This document shows, piece after piece, positions 33,672-42,132 of a DNA stretch of 64,000 nt. The position numbers and the translations under genes are program-made. Numbering within the stretch: the first letter of the stretch is position 1; each line of letters begins with the position of its first letter. Source of the stretch: Microlunatus soli (GTDB lineage Bacteria; Actinomycetota; Actinomycetes; Propionibacteriales; Propionibacteriaceae); assembly GCF_900105385.1 (NCBI RefSeq), contig NZ_LT629772.1, positions 806,001-870,000 of the forward strand, in the 5' to 3' direction. Under the pieces are notes generated by a model. That model was not told where the DNA came from and made no database searches. It worked only from the letters and a program-made list of their open reading frames with translations.

Positions 33672-34829
33672 TCACTCCCGGCCGAGGTCACGATGCAACA
33701 CGTTGGTGACCGTGCCGTCGGCGCGCAGCCGGCGAGCGAACTCCTCGGTGATCGCGGTGCTGCGATGCTTGCCGCCGGTGCAGCCGATAGCGATGGTGGC
33801 GAATCGCTTGCCCTCCCTGATGTAGCCGGAGCCGATCACAGCCAGCATCGCCTGCAGCTGGGAGATGAACTCCTCTGCTCCTTGTTGCTCCAGTACGTAG
33901 CTGCTGACCTCGCGGCTCAGCCCGGTCAGCGGCCGCAGCGCCGGAATCCAATGCGGGTTGGGCAGGAAGCGGACGTCGAAGACGAGGTCGGCGTCGATCG
34001 GGATGCCGTTCTTGAAACCGAACGAGACCACTGTCACCCGAAGTTGATCATGCTGGCTGCCGCCGAAGGCGGCACCGATCCGGCTGCCCAGCTGATGGAC
34101 GTTCAGCGACGAGGTGTCGACGACCAGATCGGCGGCGGCCCGCAACGTCGCCAGGCTGGCCCGTTCGGCTGTGATGCCGTCCATCAACCGACCGTCGCCC
34201 TGCAACGGGTGCGGTCGGCGGGCCGATTCCTGACGGCGGACGATCACGTCGTCATCGGCTTCCAGGTAGACGATCTCGGCCTGAATACCGGCGTTGCTGA
34301 GATCGGAGAACATCGTCGGCAGCTGTTCGAAGAACGATCGGGTGCGGACGTCGAGGACCACCGCGAGCCGGGTCTGGTTGGCCTGCAGGGCCAGCTCGCA
34401 GACCTCCAGCAGCACACTCGGCGGCAGGTTGTCCACGACGTACCAGCCGACGTCTTCCAAGGCGTTCGCCGTCGTGCTCCGGCCCGCCCCGGACATCCCG
34501 GTCACGATCACCAACCGAAATTGATCTTGTTCGGCGTCGCTGGTCGGCTCCTCGGGACCGGACTGCCCGCTCGGCTCCTCCGCCGGATCGGACGAGGGGT
34601 CGGCTGCGTCGGCCTCTGCCGATGCGCTCCCCCGACCGCTGCCCGTCGGGCCGGCACCGGGCTCGGAACCGGCGGAGTGCGGTTCGGCCAACGCCGTGCT
34701 CTCGGGTCCGATCGGCCCCGGCCCGCCCTGGTCGGATCCGGCCTGGTCGGATCCGGCCTGATCGGGTCCGGTCTCGTTCGGTGTGGTTGCGTCGGCCTGG
34801 TCGGTCGAGGGGGTGCTCACGGCGGCCAT
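33672..34829 (-). CDS. rapZ: RapZ-family nucleotide-binding protein with N-terminal extension
   Basis: P-loop nucleotide-binding protein of the RapZ/YvcJ family. The 385 residues exceed the usual ~285-300 because of a ~100-residue disordered N-terminal extension rich in Gly/Ser/Pro/Asp/Gln, partly built from GSDQA-type repeats. The core starts RLVIVTGMSGAGRSTTANAL (Walker A), with VVDNLPPSVL, DVRTRSFFEQL and the C-terminal IAIGCTGGKHRSTAITEEFA. The start ATG follows GGAGTGAATA. That GGAG overlaps the stop of the upstream pentapeptide gene, and yvcK follows at four bases. In E. coli RapZ senses glucosamine-6-P through small RNAs; the actinobacterial role is not settled. Confidence 0.9.
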   Translation of the reverse strand: MAAVSTPSTDQADATTPNETGPDQAGSDQAGSDQGGPGPIGPESTALAEPHSAGSEPGAGPTGSGRGSASAEADAADPSSDPAEEPSGQSGPEEPTSDAEQDQFRLVIVTGMSGAGRSTTANALEDVGWYVVDNLPPSVLLEVCELALQANQTRLAVVLDVRTRSFFEQLPTMFSDLSNAGIQAEIVYLEADDDVIVRRQESARRPHPLQGDGRLMDGITAERASLATLRAAADLVVDTSSLNVHQLGSRIGAAFGGSQHDQLRVTVVSFGFKNGIPIDADLVFDVRFLPNPHWIPALRPLTGLSREVSSYVLEQQGAEEFISQLQAMLAVIGSGYIREGKRFATIAIGCTGGKHRSTAITEEFARRLRADGTVTNVLHRDLGRE

Positions 34830-34832
34830 TAT

Positions 34833-35576
34833 TCACTCCTCGACGGTCAACGTCGATGCGGTCCTCGGCTCCGGTGCGCTGTCGTCGCCGTCCTCCTCGG
34901 TCTCGACCCGCAGCCCGAGTGCCGCGGCGAGCGAATCGGCCAGCTGCAGCAGGTCGTCGGGGCCGACACTTGCCCCGGCGAGGCCGGCGACACCGCCGAT
35001 CCGGGCCAACCGGCAGCGCTCGAAACGCACCCGAGCGAGTCGGGCATTGCTGAAGTCGGCCTCGGACAGATCGCAGTCGACGAACCGTACGTCGGTCAAC
35101 TGCGCCGACCCGAGATCGACACCGGTCAGATTGCACCCCTCGAACTGCACCCGCTGCGCCTCCAGGAATCGGAGATTGGCCAGATTGATCATGGAGTCGG
35201 AGAGTCGGACGTTCTTCCAGCTGCAGCCGGCGGCTCGGATGCCGACCAACTTGCTGTGCCCGATCGCGATCCGTTGCCAACCGGACTCGACGAACTCCGC
35301 ATTGGCTAGATCGCAGCCGATCAGCTCACTGTCGGCGAAGGCGGCGTGCCGCCACTGTGAAGCGGACAGTCGCACCTCGGCCAGCCGACTGCCGGCCAGC
35401 TCGGCGAAGTCGCTGTCGACACCGGTCAGGTCGATCGATCGCACCTGCACACCGTTCATGATCAATTCGCCGTCGGCACCGTCGACAGTGGTGACCGGAC
35501 GGGGCGTGCGGATCCGAGGCTGCAGCGGCGATCGCACCCGGGTCGACGACGTGGTCGACTCGGTGGGTCTGATCAT
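34833..35576 (-). CDS. Pentapeptide-repeat protein
   Basis: 247 residues from the ATG at 35576 (CAGG eight bases upstream); a GTG three codons earlier is the alternative. From about residue 40 to 190 it is made of A(D/N)LxX-type pentapeptides, such as LIGCDLANAEF, QFEGCNLTGVDLGSAQLTDV and DCDLSEADFSNARL, forming a right-handed quadrilateral beta-helix. The acidic C-terminal tail ends TLTVEE. Some such proteins mimic DNA and bind gyrase, but there is no evidence for that here. It lies between uvrC (64 bp) and rapZ (3 bp), inside a normally compact operon. Confidence 0.88.
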   Translation of the reverse strand: MIRPTESTTSSTRVRSPLQPRIRTPRPVTTVDGADGELIMNGVQVRSIDLTGVDSDFAELAGSRLAEVRLSASQWRHAAFADSELIGCDLANAEFVESGWQRIAIGHSKLVGIRAAGCSWKNVRLSDSMINLANLRFLEAQRVQFEGCNLTGVDLGSAQLTDVRFVDCDLSEADFSNARLARVRFERCRLARIGGVAGLAGASVGPDDLLQLADSLAAALGLRVETEEDGDDSAPEPRTASTLTVEE

Positions 35577-35640
35577 CTTCGGCACCTGCTCGAGAGCCGG
35601 GCCCGCTCGTCAACGGATCTGATCATGAACCGGGTGATCA

Positions 35641-37653
35641 TCAATCCGACGTGATCTCACCGGTGGCGGTGTTGATCACCTCACCGTTCGGCTTGTCGTC
35701 CAGCGCCGCCTTGACCGCGACAGCGGTCCGCTCACCGAAGCCGGGCACCGCGGCGATGTCCTCCACCCGCGCTGCCCGCAGCTTCTTCAGCGAACCGAAA
35801 TGCGACAGCAGCGCCTTGCGCCGTACCTCGCCGAGCCCGGGCACCTGATCGAGCACCGACTCCACCATCGACTTGCTGCGACGGGACCGGTGGTGGGTGA
35901 TCGCAAAGCGGTGGGCCTCGTCCCGGATGCGTTGCAGCAGATACAGACCTTCGGAGCTCCGCGGCAGGATCAGCGGGTCCTCCTCGTCGGGCAACCAGAC
36001 CTCTTCCAACCGCTTGGCCAAACCGCAGAGAGCGACGTCGTTGATGCCGAGCTCGGTCATCGCCGCGTCAGCGGCGGCGACCTGCGGCGGACCACCGTCG
36101 ACCACGATCAACGCCGGCGTGTAGGCGAACTTCTTCGGTGCGCCGGTGGTCGGATCGACCAGCAGCGGGCCCTCACCGGACGCCGCCTCCCCCGGCGCCT
36201 GCATCGCCCGCTGTTCGTCGAGCATCCGCTTGAACCGGCGGGTGATCACCTCGTGCATCGCGGCGACGTCGTTCTGTCCGTCGAAGCCCTTGATCACGAA
36301 GCGCCGGTATTCGCTCTTGCGGGGCAGGCCGTCCTCGAAGACGACCATCGATGCGACCACCTCGGTGCCCTGCAGGTTGGAGATGTCGTAGCACTCGATC
36401 CGCAGCGGTGGCGTCGGCAGTTCCAACGCGGTCTGGATCTCCTCCAGCGCCCGGTTGCGGGTGGACAGGTCCTGCGCCCGTACGGTCTTGTGCCGGACCA
36501 GCGCCTCCTCGGCGTTCTTGGCCACGGTGTCCATCAGTACGCGTTTGTCGCCCCGCTGCGGGATCCTGATGTCGACCCGGCTGCCGCGCATCTCGGTCAG
36601 CAGCTCGGTCAGCGACTCCTTGCTGGGCGGCAGCGCCGGGACCAGGATCTCGCGCGGAATCGCCTGCTGGTCGGGGTCGTCGCTGTCGGCCTCGGAGTAG
36701 AGCTGCAGCAGGAACTGCTCGACCAGTTCGCCGGCATCGGCATCGTCGGCCCGGTCGGCGACCCAGCCCCGCTCGCCGCGGACCCGGCCGCCGCGGACGT
36801 GGAAGATCTGCACCGCAACCTCCAGCGGATCCTCGTCCAGCGCGCCGTTGCCGTCGGGCTTGGGTGCGATCGCAACGACGTCGGCGTCGGTGCCGTCCAC
36901 GAAGGCGATGGCATTTTTCTCCATCGCCCGCTTCAGCGCGCCGAGATCGTCGCGGATCCGGGCCGCCTTCTCGAATTCGAGGTTGTCGCTGGCCTGCTGC
37001 ATCTCCCGTTTCATCCGGCGCTCCACCGGTGCGGTCTGGCCAGCCATGAACCGGCAGAAGTCCTCGACGATCTCGCGGTGCTCGTCGGCGCTGACCCGGC
37101 CGACACACGGAGCCGAGCACTTGCCGATGTAGCCCAGCAGGCACGGCCGCCCGACCTGCTGGGCGTTGCGGAAGACCCCCTTGGAACAGGACCGCATCGG
37201 GAACACCCGGAGCAGCAGGTCGACCGTCTCGCGGATCGCCCAGGCGTGACTGTACGGCCCGAAGTAGCGGTTGCCCTTGCGCTTGGCACCCCGCCCGACG
37301 TGCACCCGGGGAAACTCCTCGGACCAGGTGACGGCCAACCAGGGATAGGACTTGTCGTCGCGATACTTGATGTTGAACCGGGGGTCGTACTCCTTGATCC
37401 AGGAATACTCCAGCTGCAGCGACTCGACCTCGGTCTGGACCACCGTCCATTGCACCTTGGCGGCGGTGTTGACCATCGCGTACGTCCGCGGATGCAGCCC
37501 GGTCGGGTCGGCGAAGTAGGAATTCAGCCGAGACCGGAGGCTCTTGGCCTTGCCGACATAGATGACCCGCCCACGCTCGTCACTGAACCGATAGACCCCC
37601 GGTCGGTCGGGGATCGCCCCCGGCTTCGGGCGATAACTCTGCGGATCTGCCAC
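35641..37653 (-). CDS. uvrC: Excinuclease ABC subunit C
   Basis: Nuclease subunit of nucleotide-excision repair that makes both incisions at the UvrB-marked lesion. 670 residues from the GTG at 37653. Order: GIY-YIG domain ([20 protein letters not shown] at ~14-33), a Cys-rich segment with [23 protein letters not shown], UvrB-interacting UVR motif ([20 protein letters not shown]), RNase H-like endonuclease domain ([20 protein letters not shown]), and a C-terminal double helix-hairpin-helix ([17 protein letters not shown] and [16 protein letters not shown]). The open frame extends to 37728, but that codon lies inside a hairpin repeat, so the shorter form is preferred. Confidence 0.95.
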   Translation of the reverse strand: MADPQSYRPKPGAIPDRPGVYRFSDERGRVIYVGKAKSLRSRLNSYFADPTGLHPRTYAMVNTAAKVQWTVVQTEVESLQLEYSWIKEYDPRFNIKYRDDKSYPWLAVTWSEEFPRVHVGRGAKRKGNRYFGPYSHAWAIRETVDLLLRVFPMRSCSKGVFRNAQQVGRPCLLGYIGKCSAPCVGRVSADEHREIVEDFCRFMAGQTAPVERRMKREMQQASDNLEFEKAARIRDDLGALKRAMEKNAIAFVDGTDADVVAIAPKPDGNGALDEDPLEVAVQIFHVRGGRVRGERGWVADRADDADAGELVEQFLLQLYSEADSDDPDQQAIPREILVPALPPSKESLTELLTEMRGSRVDIRIPQRGDKRVLMDTVAKNAEEALVRHKTVRAQDLSTRNRALEEIQTALELPTPPLRIECYDISNLQGTEVVASMVVFEDGLPRKSEYRRFVIKGFDGQNDVAAMHEVITRRFKRMLDEQRAMQAPGEAASGEGPLLVDPTTGAPKKFAYTPALIVVDGGPPQVAAADAAMTELGINDVALCGLAKRLEEVWLPDEEDPLILPRSSEGLYLLQRIRDEAHRFAITHHRSRRSKSMVESVLDQVPGLGEVRRKALLSHFGSLKKLRAARVEDIAAVPGFGERTAVAVKAALDDKPNGEVINTATGEITSD

Positions 37654-37700
37654 GTCCCCCAGACTAGAAGCCCCCGCCGACACCCCCGCCGCGGCCCGCA

Positions 37701-37768
37701 CTAACCGCGATATATCAGACTTAGGCACGTTCCAGGAGTGCTGGAACGTGCCTAACCTCGATATATCA
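37701..37768. repeat. Composite hairpin flanked by 17-bp direct repeats
   Basis: A perfect 15-bp stem (TTAGGCACGTTCCAG and complement, 5-nt loop; 37721-37755) is flanked by CTAACC(G/T)CGATATATCA at 37701-37717 and 37752-37768, 16 of 17 identical. It is downstream of the flavodoxin-fold gene and upstream of uvrC, so it could terminate the former. Confidence 0.8.
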
Positions 37769-37775
37769 TTCCGCG

Positions 37776-38411
37776 TCAGCGGGCAGCGCCGCAGACCCAG
37801 GCAGCGGCTCGTTGAGTTGCGCCGAACCAGCGCGCGCGTTGTTCGGAGGTTGCGCCGGCCACCGGTCGGAAGGTGAGACGTTCCAGGTCGGGTGAGCGGA
37901 GGAACGGGCCGATCTGCTCACGCCAGAGCAGACCGAGCGGGTCGGTCGCCGCGTCGGCGCCGTCTGCTTCCTGGTCGGAAGTGTTGATCACCAGCACCCG
38001 CCGAAGGTTGGGGGCCGGTGGGTCGACCGGACCGGGCGACGGTCCCGAGAGCAACACCCGATCCAGCCAGCCGGTCAAGATCGCCGGCGGCTTGCCCCAC
38101 CAGTCCGGGTGGATGACGACCAGCGCACGACTCTCGGCGAGCTCCCGACGATGTCGGTCGACCAGGGGATCGGGCGCCGAGGTTGTCTGCCGGCGGACCT
38201 GTTCGGAGCTCGTCCCGCGGGTCCAGACTTCACCGGCGATCCCCTCGTCCTCGGTCAGCACCGGGTCGAACGATTCGGCGTAGAGATCATGGAAGGTCTG
38301 CCGCACGCCGGACTGCCGCAACAGCCCTCGGACGTTGCCTGCCAGTTCATGATCGAGGCTGTTCGCGCGCGGATGTGCGAGCACGACCATCACCGGCGTG
38401 AGCACGTTCAT
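37776..38411 (-). CDS. NAD(P)H dehydrogenase (quinone)/flavodoxin-like fold protein
   Basis: 211-residue member of the YwrO/MdaB flavodoxin_2 group. N-terminal [18 protein letters not shown] is the phosphate/FMN loop, [15 protein letters not shown] follows, and the flavin-ring region is [20 protein letters not shown] with DRVLLSG. It probably reduces quinones or aldehydes with NAD(P)H in the cytoplasm; the substrate is unknown. It is divergent from the KDPG aldolase gene. A strong hairpin repeat starts eight bases after its stop. Confidence 0.85.
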   Translation of the reverse strand: MNVLTPVMVVLAHPRANSLDHELAGNVRGLLRQSGVRQTFHDLYAESFDPVLTEDEGIAGEVWTRGTSSEQVRRQTTSAPDPLVDRHRRELAESRALVVIHPDWWGKPPAILTGWLDRVLLSGPSPGPVDPPAPNLRRVLVINTSDQEADGADAATDPLGLLWREQIGPFLRSPDLERLTFRPVAGATSEQRARWFGATQRAAAWVCGAAR

Positions 38412-38599
38412 CCCGCAGAGCGTACCGAACCCGCCTCGACACCTTCGCGCTGATCATTCTTGGTGCCCCTCGACCGGCGACGGCCCGATCCTGTCGAGGC
38501 CCACCCGATCCGACCGATGACCACTCAGTACGATCACGGGTGTCCGTTTCTGCCAGCTCGGCCGGAGGTCCCGGCCCCGTCGACGAGGTTGCCAGCCCG

Positions 38600-39253
38600 A
38601 TGCCTGCTCTGCCGCACGTTACCCAGACCCTGCAGGAGGTCGGCCGAGCCGGCGTGATCGCCGTCCTCCGCGCACCTTCGCCGGAGGCCGCGGTTGCCGC
38701 CGCAGAGGCGTTGATCAGCGGCGGCGTGACCGCGATCGAGGTCACCTACAGCACCCCGGACGCGGCAGCCGCCATCGCCAAGATCGCCCAGGATTTTCCC
38801 GACGCGATCGTCGGTGCCGGGACGCTGACCCGTGAACCGCAGATCACCGAGGCGGCTGCCGCCGGCGCCGCCTTCCTGGTCAGCCCCGGGACCACGGCTC
38901 GGATCGCCACCGCGATGGTCGACACCGGGCTGCCGACGATGACCGGCACTCTGACGCCGTCGGAGATCATGACGGCCCTCGACCTCGGAGTCACCGCGAT
39001 GAAGGTGTTCCCCGGCTCGTTGGCCGGGCCGAGCTATCTGAAGGCGCTGCGCGGTCCGTTCCCCGATGTGCCGCTGATGCCGACCGGCGGAGTGTCGGCC
39101 GACAACCTGGCCGACTGGCTGACCGCCGGAGCATTCGCAGTCGGCGCCGGCAGCGAGCTGTGCAGCGCCGCCGACATGAAGGCTCTGGACTGGGCGGGGA
39201 TCACGGCCAAGGCCGAGCGCTTCAGCTCGGCGCTGGCGACGGCTCGCGGCTGA
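38600..39253 (+). CDS. eda: 2-dehydro-3-deoxyphosphogluconate (KDPG) aldolase family protein
   Basis: Class I aldolase of the KDPG/KHG family, 217 residues from the ATG at 38600. GAGG lies upstream at eleven bases; a GTG at 38540 would add 20 residues but has no ribosome-binding site. The TIM barrel shows AVLRAPSPEAAVAAAEAL, the catalytic Glu in AIEVTYSTPDA, IVGAGTLT, the Schiff-base Lys in AMKVFPGSLAGPSYLKAL, and the phosphate loop MPTGGVSADNLADWL. It may serve an Entner-Doudoroff branch or sugar-acid breakdown; no Edd dehydratase gene is nearby. Confidence 0.9.
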   Translation: MPALPHVTQTLQEVGRAGVIAVLRAPSPEAAVAAAEALISGGVTAIEVTYSTPDAAAAIAKIAQDFPDAIVGAGTLTREPQITEAAAAGAAFLVSPGTTARIATAMVDTGLPTMTGTLTPSEIMTALDLGVTAMKVFPGSLAGPSYLKALRGPFPDVPLMPTGGVSADNLADWLTAGAFAVGAGSELCSAADMKALDWAGITAKAERFSSALATARG

Positions 39254-39274
39254 CCTCCTTCGCACCGGCCGCCC

Positions 39275-40141
39275 TCAGTCGAGTACGGAGAAGACCGCCT
39301 CGGCGCGGTCCCGGCTGACGGTGAGTTGATACGCGGTCTCGGCCAGTTCGTCGGGATCGAGCGACATCCGGGCCAGTTGCTCGGGATCGAGCCCGGTGGC
39401 GCCCAGTTCCTGGAGCCTGTTCTCGACCATGGCCCGATAGATGTCTCCGCGCAGGATGCCACCGCCGATCACCAACGATCCGACGTAGACGCCACGGTCG
39501 GCCACGGCGGCATTCAGCGTCAGCGCGTACGTGCGCAGCGCGGCGCCCGCCAGCGCGAGATTGCCGAGCTCGGGCATCGGCCGGACCGCACTCAGGCCGG
39601 TCGGGAGCAGGATCGCCCCCGTGCCGCGGTCGAGCATGCCGGGCAGCACGGCGGCGACCGCGTCCGCCGCCGGCGGGACGATCGCCAGTCCGTCCCGTAC
39701 GGCGGCACCGGTCAGCCGATCGATCGGCACCGGCAGGTTCTGCGGTTCCATCGCCGCCGGACCGAAGTAGAGCACCTCGACCGGCCCGAGGCGGGCGACG
39801 ATGCGATCCAGTACGGCCGACACCTGTGCGGAGTCGAGGACATCGGCGACCTCGGCGATCGCCGGCACATCGGCGTCCGCCAGCGAGCGCAGGTAGTCGG
39901 GATGCCGGGCATCGGTCCGCGACACTACCGCGACCGGATGGCCGGCCCGGGCGAATCGGTGAGCGATCGACATCCCGAGTCCCGGCCCGGCGCCGAGGAC
40001 GACGGCGGCACCGCGGGATGCGTTGCCGCCGGACGGCGTCTGTTCCACCAGCCTGTCCTGTGCGGTTGGCCTGTCCTGTGCGGTTGGCCTGTCCTGTGCG
40101 GTTGGCCTGCCCTGTGCCGTGGAGCTGCCCTGTTCGGTCAT
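39275..40141 (-). CDS. Short-chain dehydrogenase/reductase family protein
   Basis: SDR-like protein, 288 residues from the ATG at 40141, chosen because GGAGG lies five bases upstream. The first ~35 residues are a low-complexity leader containing TAQDRP units encoded by an 18-bp tandem repeat. The Rossmann motif GAAVVLGAGPGLGMSIAHRFA follows. The usual YxxxK catalytic pair is not obvious; the region ELGNLALAGAALRTYALTL occupies its place with Leu/Ala, so this may be a non-catalytic or atypical member. It is divergent from a TetR regulator, with two TGAG-N6-CTCA sites between them. Confidence 0.82.
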   Translation of the reverse strand: MTEQGSSTAQGRPTAQDRPTAQDRPTAQDRLVEQTPSGGNASRGAAVVLGAGPGLGMSIAHRFARAGHPVAVVSRTDARHPDYLRSLADADVPAIAEVADVLDSAQVSAVLDRIVARLGPVEVLYFGPAAMEPQNLPVPIDRLTGAAVRDGLAIVPPAADAVAAVLPGMLDRGTGAILLPTGLSAVRPMPELGNLALAGAALRTYALTLNAAVADRGVYVGSLVIGGGILRGDIYRAMVENRLQELGATGLDPEQLARMSLDPDELAETAYQLTVSRDRAEAVFSVLD

Positions 40142-40160
40142 CGATTCCTCCGGATTAAGT

Positions 40161-40210
40161 TGAGTCATCCCTCAAGATCAGCAGAATAGGCGAAACTGAG
40201 ACGACCCTCA
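40161..40210. promoter_or_regulatory. Two TetR-type operator candidates
   Basis: TGAG-TCATCC-CTCA (40161-40174) and TGAG-ACGACC-CTCA (40197-40210) have the same half-sites and spacing, with centres 36 bp apart, in the 105-bp gap between the divergent SDR and TetR genes. The first is extended to TTGAG...CTCAA. Confidence 0.55.
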
Positions 40211-40246
40211 AGTACGTCCTCGAATGTCGCGAGTAGCGTTGCGGCC

Positions 40247-40879
40247 ATGACAGTCCAGGCGAGGCGGCGCGACGCCACGGCGAATCGGCAGAAGCTGCTG
40301 ACCGCTGCCGGCGAACTGTTCGCCGCCCGTGGCGTCGCGGCACCGCTGGAGGCGATCGCCAAGCAGGCACAGGTCAGCATCGGCACGCTGTACAACCACT
40401 TCCCCACCCGCGACCGGTTGCTGGATGCGGTCTATCCGGAGCGGATCGCAGCGCTCGACGCAGCGGCCACGAAGGCTCTAGCCGCCGACGATCCCTGGCA
40501 GGGTTTCGAGGATTTTCTGATCATGATCTTCTCGTTGCAGGCCGAGGATCGCGGACTGAACGAGGCGATGACCATGCGCTTCCCGGACGCCACCGCCCTC
40601 ACCGAGGCCTGTAATCGCGGCTTCGCTCAGGTCGGCGCGCTGATCGAGCGCGCCCAGCGGGCGGGCCGGCTCCGGGCGGACTTCACGACGCAGGATCTGG
40701 CGTTCCTGATCTGGGCGACGTCGCGGGTGATCGCGGCGACTGCTGAGGTGGCACCGGACGCGTGGCAGCGTTATGTCGATCTCCAGCTCGACGGGCTCCG
40801 CGCCGGCGCAGCCCACCCGCTGTCGCAGCCCTCGCTGTCCGAGGAGCAGGTGGTTGCCGCGATGCGCGCGCCGGCCTGA
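40247..40879 (+). CDS. TetR family transcriptional regulator
   Basis: 210 residues. The N-terminal helix-turn-helix spans RQKLLTAAGELFAARGVAAP through LEAIAKQAQVSIGTLYNHFP, the standard TetR signature, followed by TRDRLLDAVYPERI. The C-terminal ligand domain is all-helical with FEDFLIMIFSLQAEDRGLNE. It is divergent from the SDR gene and very likely represses it and itself through the twin sites between them. The effector is unknown. Confidence 0.92.
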   Translation: MTVQARRRDATANRQKLLTAAGELFAARGVAAPLEAIAKQAQVSIGTLYNHFPTRDRLLDAVYPERIAALDAAATKALAADDPWQGFEDFLIMIFSLQAEDRGLNEAMTMRFPDATALTEACNRGFAQVGALIERAQRAGRLRADFTTQDLAFLIWATSRVIAATAEVAPDAWQRYVDLQLDGLRAGAAHPLSQPSLSEEQVVAAMRAPA

Positions 40880-40892
40880 TCGGAGAGCGGCC

Positions 40893-40918
40893 GCCGCCGG
40901 GCCCGGCAGGCCCGCGGC
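40893..40918. terminator. Bidirectional hairpin between convergent genes
   Basis: GCCGCCGGGCC pairs with GGCCCGCGGC (one bulged C, 5-nt loop) in the 52-bp gap between the TetR gene and the convergent ArsR-type gene. Confidence 0.5.
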
Positions 40919-40931
40919 ACGTGGCCCCGGG

Positions 40932-41900
40932 TCAGAGCCGAGCTTCGCCGTCCAACATGGCCAGCCCCAACGATGACGGCGCATGGACGACCCGGTTGGC
41001 GCGTCGGGTCGAGGTGATCAGTCCGGCGCCGCGCAGCACCCCGGTGTGATGGCTTGCGGTCGCCAACGAGATCCCGACCCTGCTGGCGACATCACTGGTG
41101 CTGGCCCCGTCCAGTACCGAGCTGAGCACCGCAGCCCGGGTGCTGCCGATCAGCTCGGCGATGCCTCGTCCGCCGACCTCGGTCTCCGGATGCTCGACCG
41201 GGTAGACCAGCACCGGCGACAGGTGCGGATCGGCCAGCATCACCGGCATCCGGCAGCAGAAGTAGGACGGCACCAGCAGCAGACCGCGACCGTTCAGCTC
41301 GACCGTCTTGTCGATCGGGTAGCGGCATTCCAGGTACGGCGAACGCCACCGCATCGATGGCCCGAGATCGTCCAGAACGGCTTCGGTACCGCCGACCATC
41401 ATCCGCCGGAGCACCTTGGTCCGGTTGGCGGCCAACACCCCCTCGATCGACGCCCGGTCGGGCTCGATCATCGTGCTGAAGTAGTGACGGACCACGTCCC
41501 CCAGACGCTTCAAGGTCTCCGGCCGCCCGTCGGCCAGCTGTTTGAGCCACGGCGCCGAGCCGCCCAGTTGGCCGATCTCGGAGCTCAGCCGCGACTTCGG
41601 CGTGCTGAGCACCGTCTCGAGATCACCGTCGAGTCCCACCGACGGAGCATCGGGGGTCAGGAAATCGGGGAAGTAGTCGTTCAACGGCGCGATGGTCGCC
41701 AGCACCTCGGTGGCGCTGCGGGTCGGACGATGACGCAACCGGGACCGGGAGCGGCGGACCCACGGTTCGAAGATCGGTGGGCGGCGGCCGCGGTCCAACT
41801 GCAACATCTGAACGCTGCCGACGACTTCCCACATCGGGTCCATCACATCGGTCACCCGGACGCGCATCAAGTCGTCAGGTGTGAATTGGATTCTGAGCAC
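40932..41900 (-). CDS. ArsR-type winged-helix regulator with long N-terminal domain (DUF5937-like)
   Basis: 322 residues. The winged helix is C-terminal, with TRAAVLSSVLDGASTSDVA, then RVGISLATASHHTGVLRGAG and LITSTRRANRVVHAPSSLG. The N-terminal ~230 residues (starting LRIQFTPDDLMRVRV) form the uncharacterised domain typical of this actinobacterial group. The GTG start has GAGGGA just upstream. It is divergent from a LysE-type exporter with a 232-bp shared upstream region, which contains an AT-richer stretch around 41925-41990. It probably regulates the exporter. Confidence 0.85.
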   Translation of the reverse strand: MLRIQFTPDDLMRVRVTDVMDPMWEVVGSVQMLQLDRGRRPPIFEPWVRRSRSRLRHRPTRSATEVLATIAPLNDYFPDFLTPDAPSVGLDGDLETVLSTPKSRLSSEIGQLGGSAPWLKQLADGRPETLKRLGDVVRHYFSTMIEPDRASIEGVLAANRTKVLRRMMVGGTEAVLDDLGPSMRWRSPYLECRYPIDKTVELNGRGLLLVPSYFCCRMPVMLADPHLSPVLVYPVEHPETEVGGRGIAELIGSTRAAVLSSVLDGASTSDVASRVGISLATASHHTGVLRGAGLITSTRRANRVVHAPSSLGLAMLDGEARL

Positions 41901-42132
41901 AATCCCTCGATCGGATCACGGGATGACCCAGACATTATGCTCAACCAAGGGTCGATCCGATACCCCATTACTCAAACAATTTGTCCGGGACCGGTCACAA
42001 GAGGGATTGGTACCCCTTTTCCGCGAACCGAGATTCGACGGCGTTCGAAACACCCTGGGCAGCGCCCCCGTGATCGGCGAGGGTTTGGCGTCTGCTGGCC
42101 GTCGGGGCCCGCGCGTCGAGAACGGACTGATC

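Noticed and set aside
35800-37704. 634-codon plus-strand open frame opposite uvrC
   Set aside because: Antisense to all UvrC domains; His/Gln/Arg/Leu-rich without family signature.
37654-37728. Upstream GTG start for uvrC
   Set aside because: The codon lies in the 3' arm region of a hairpin repeat and encodes nothing conserved.
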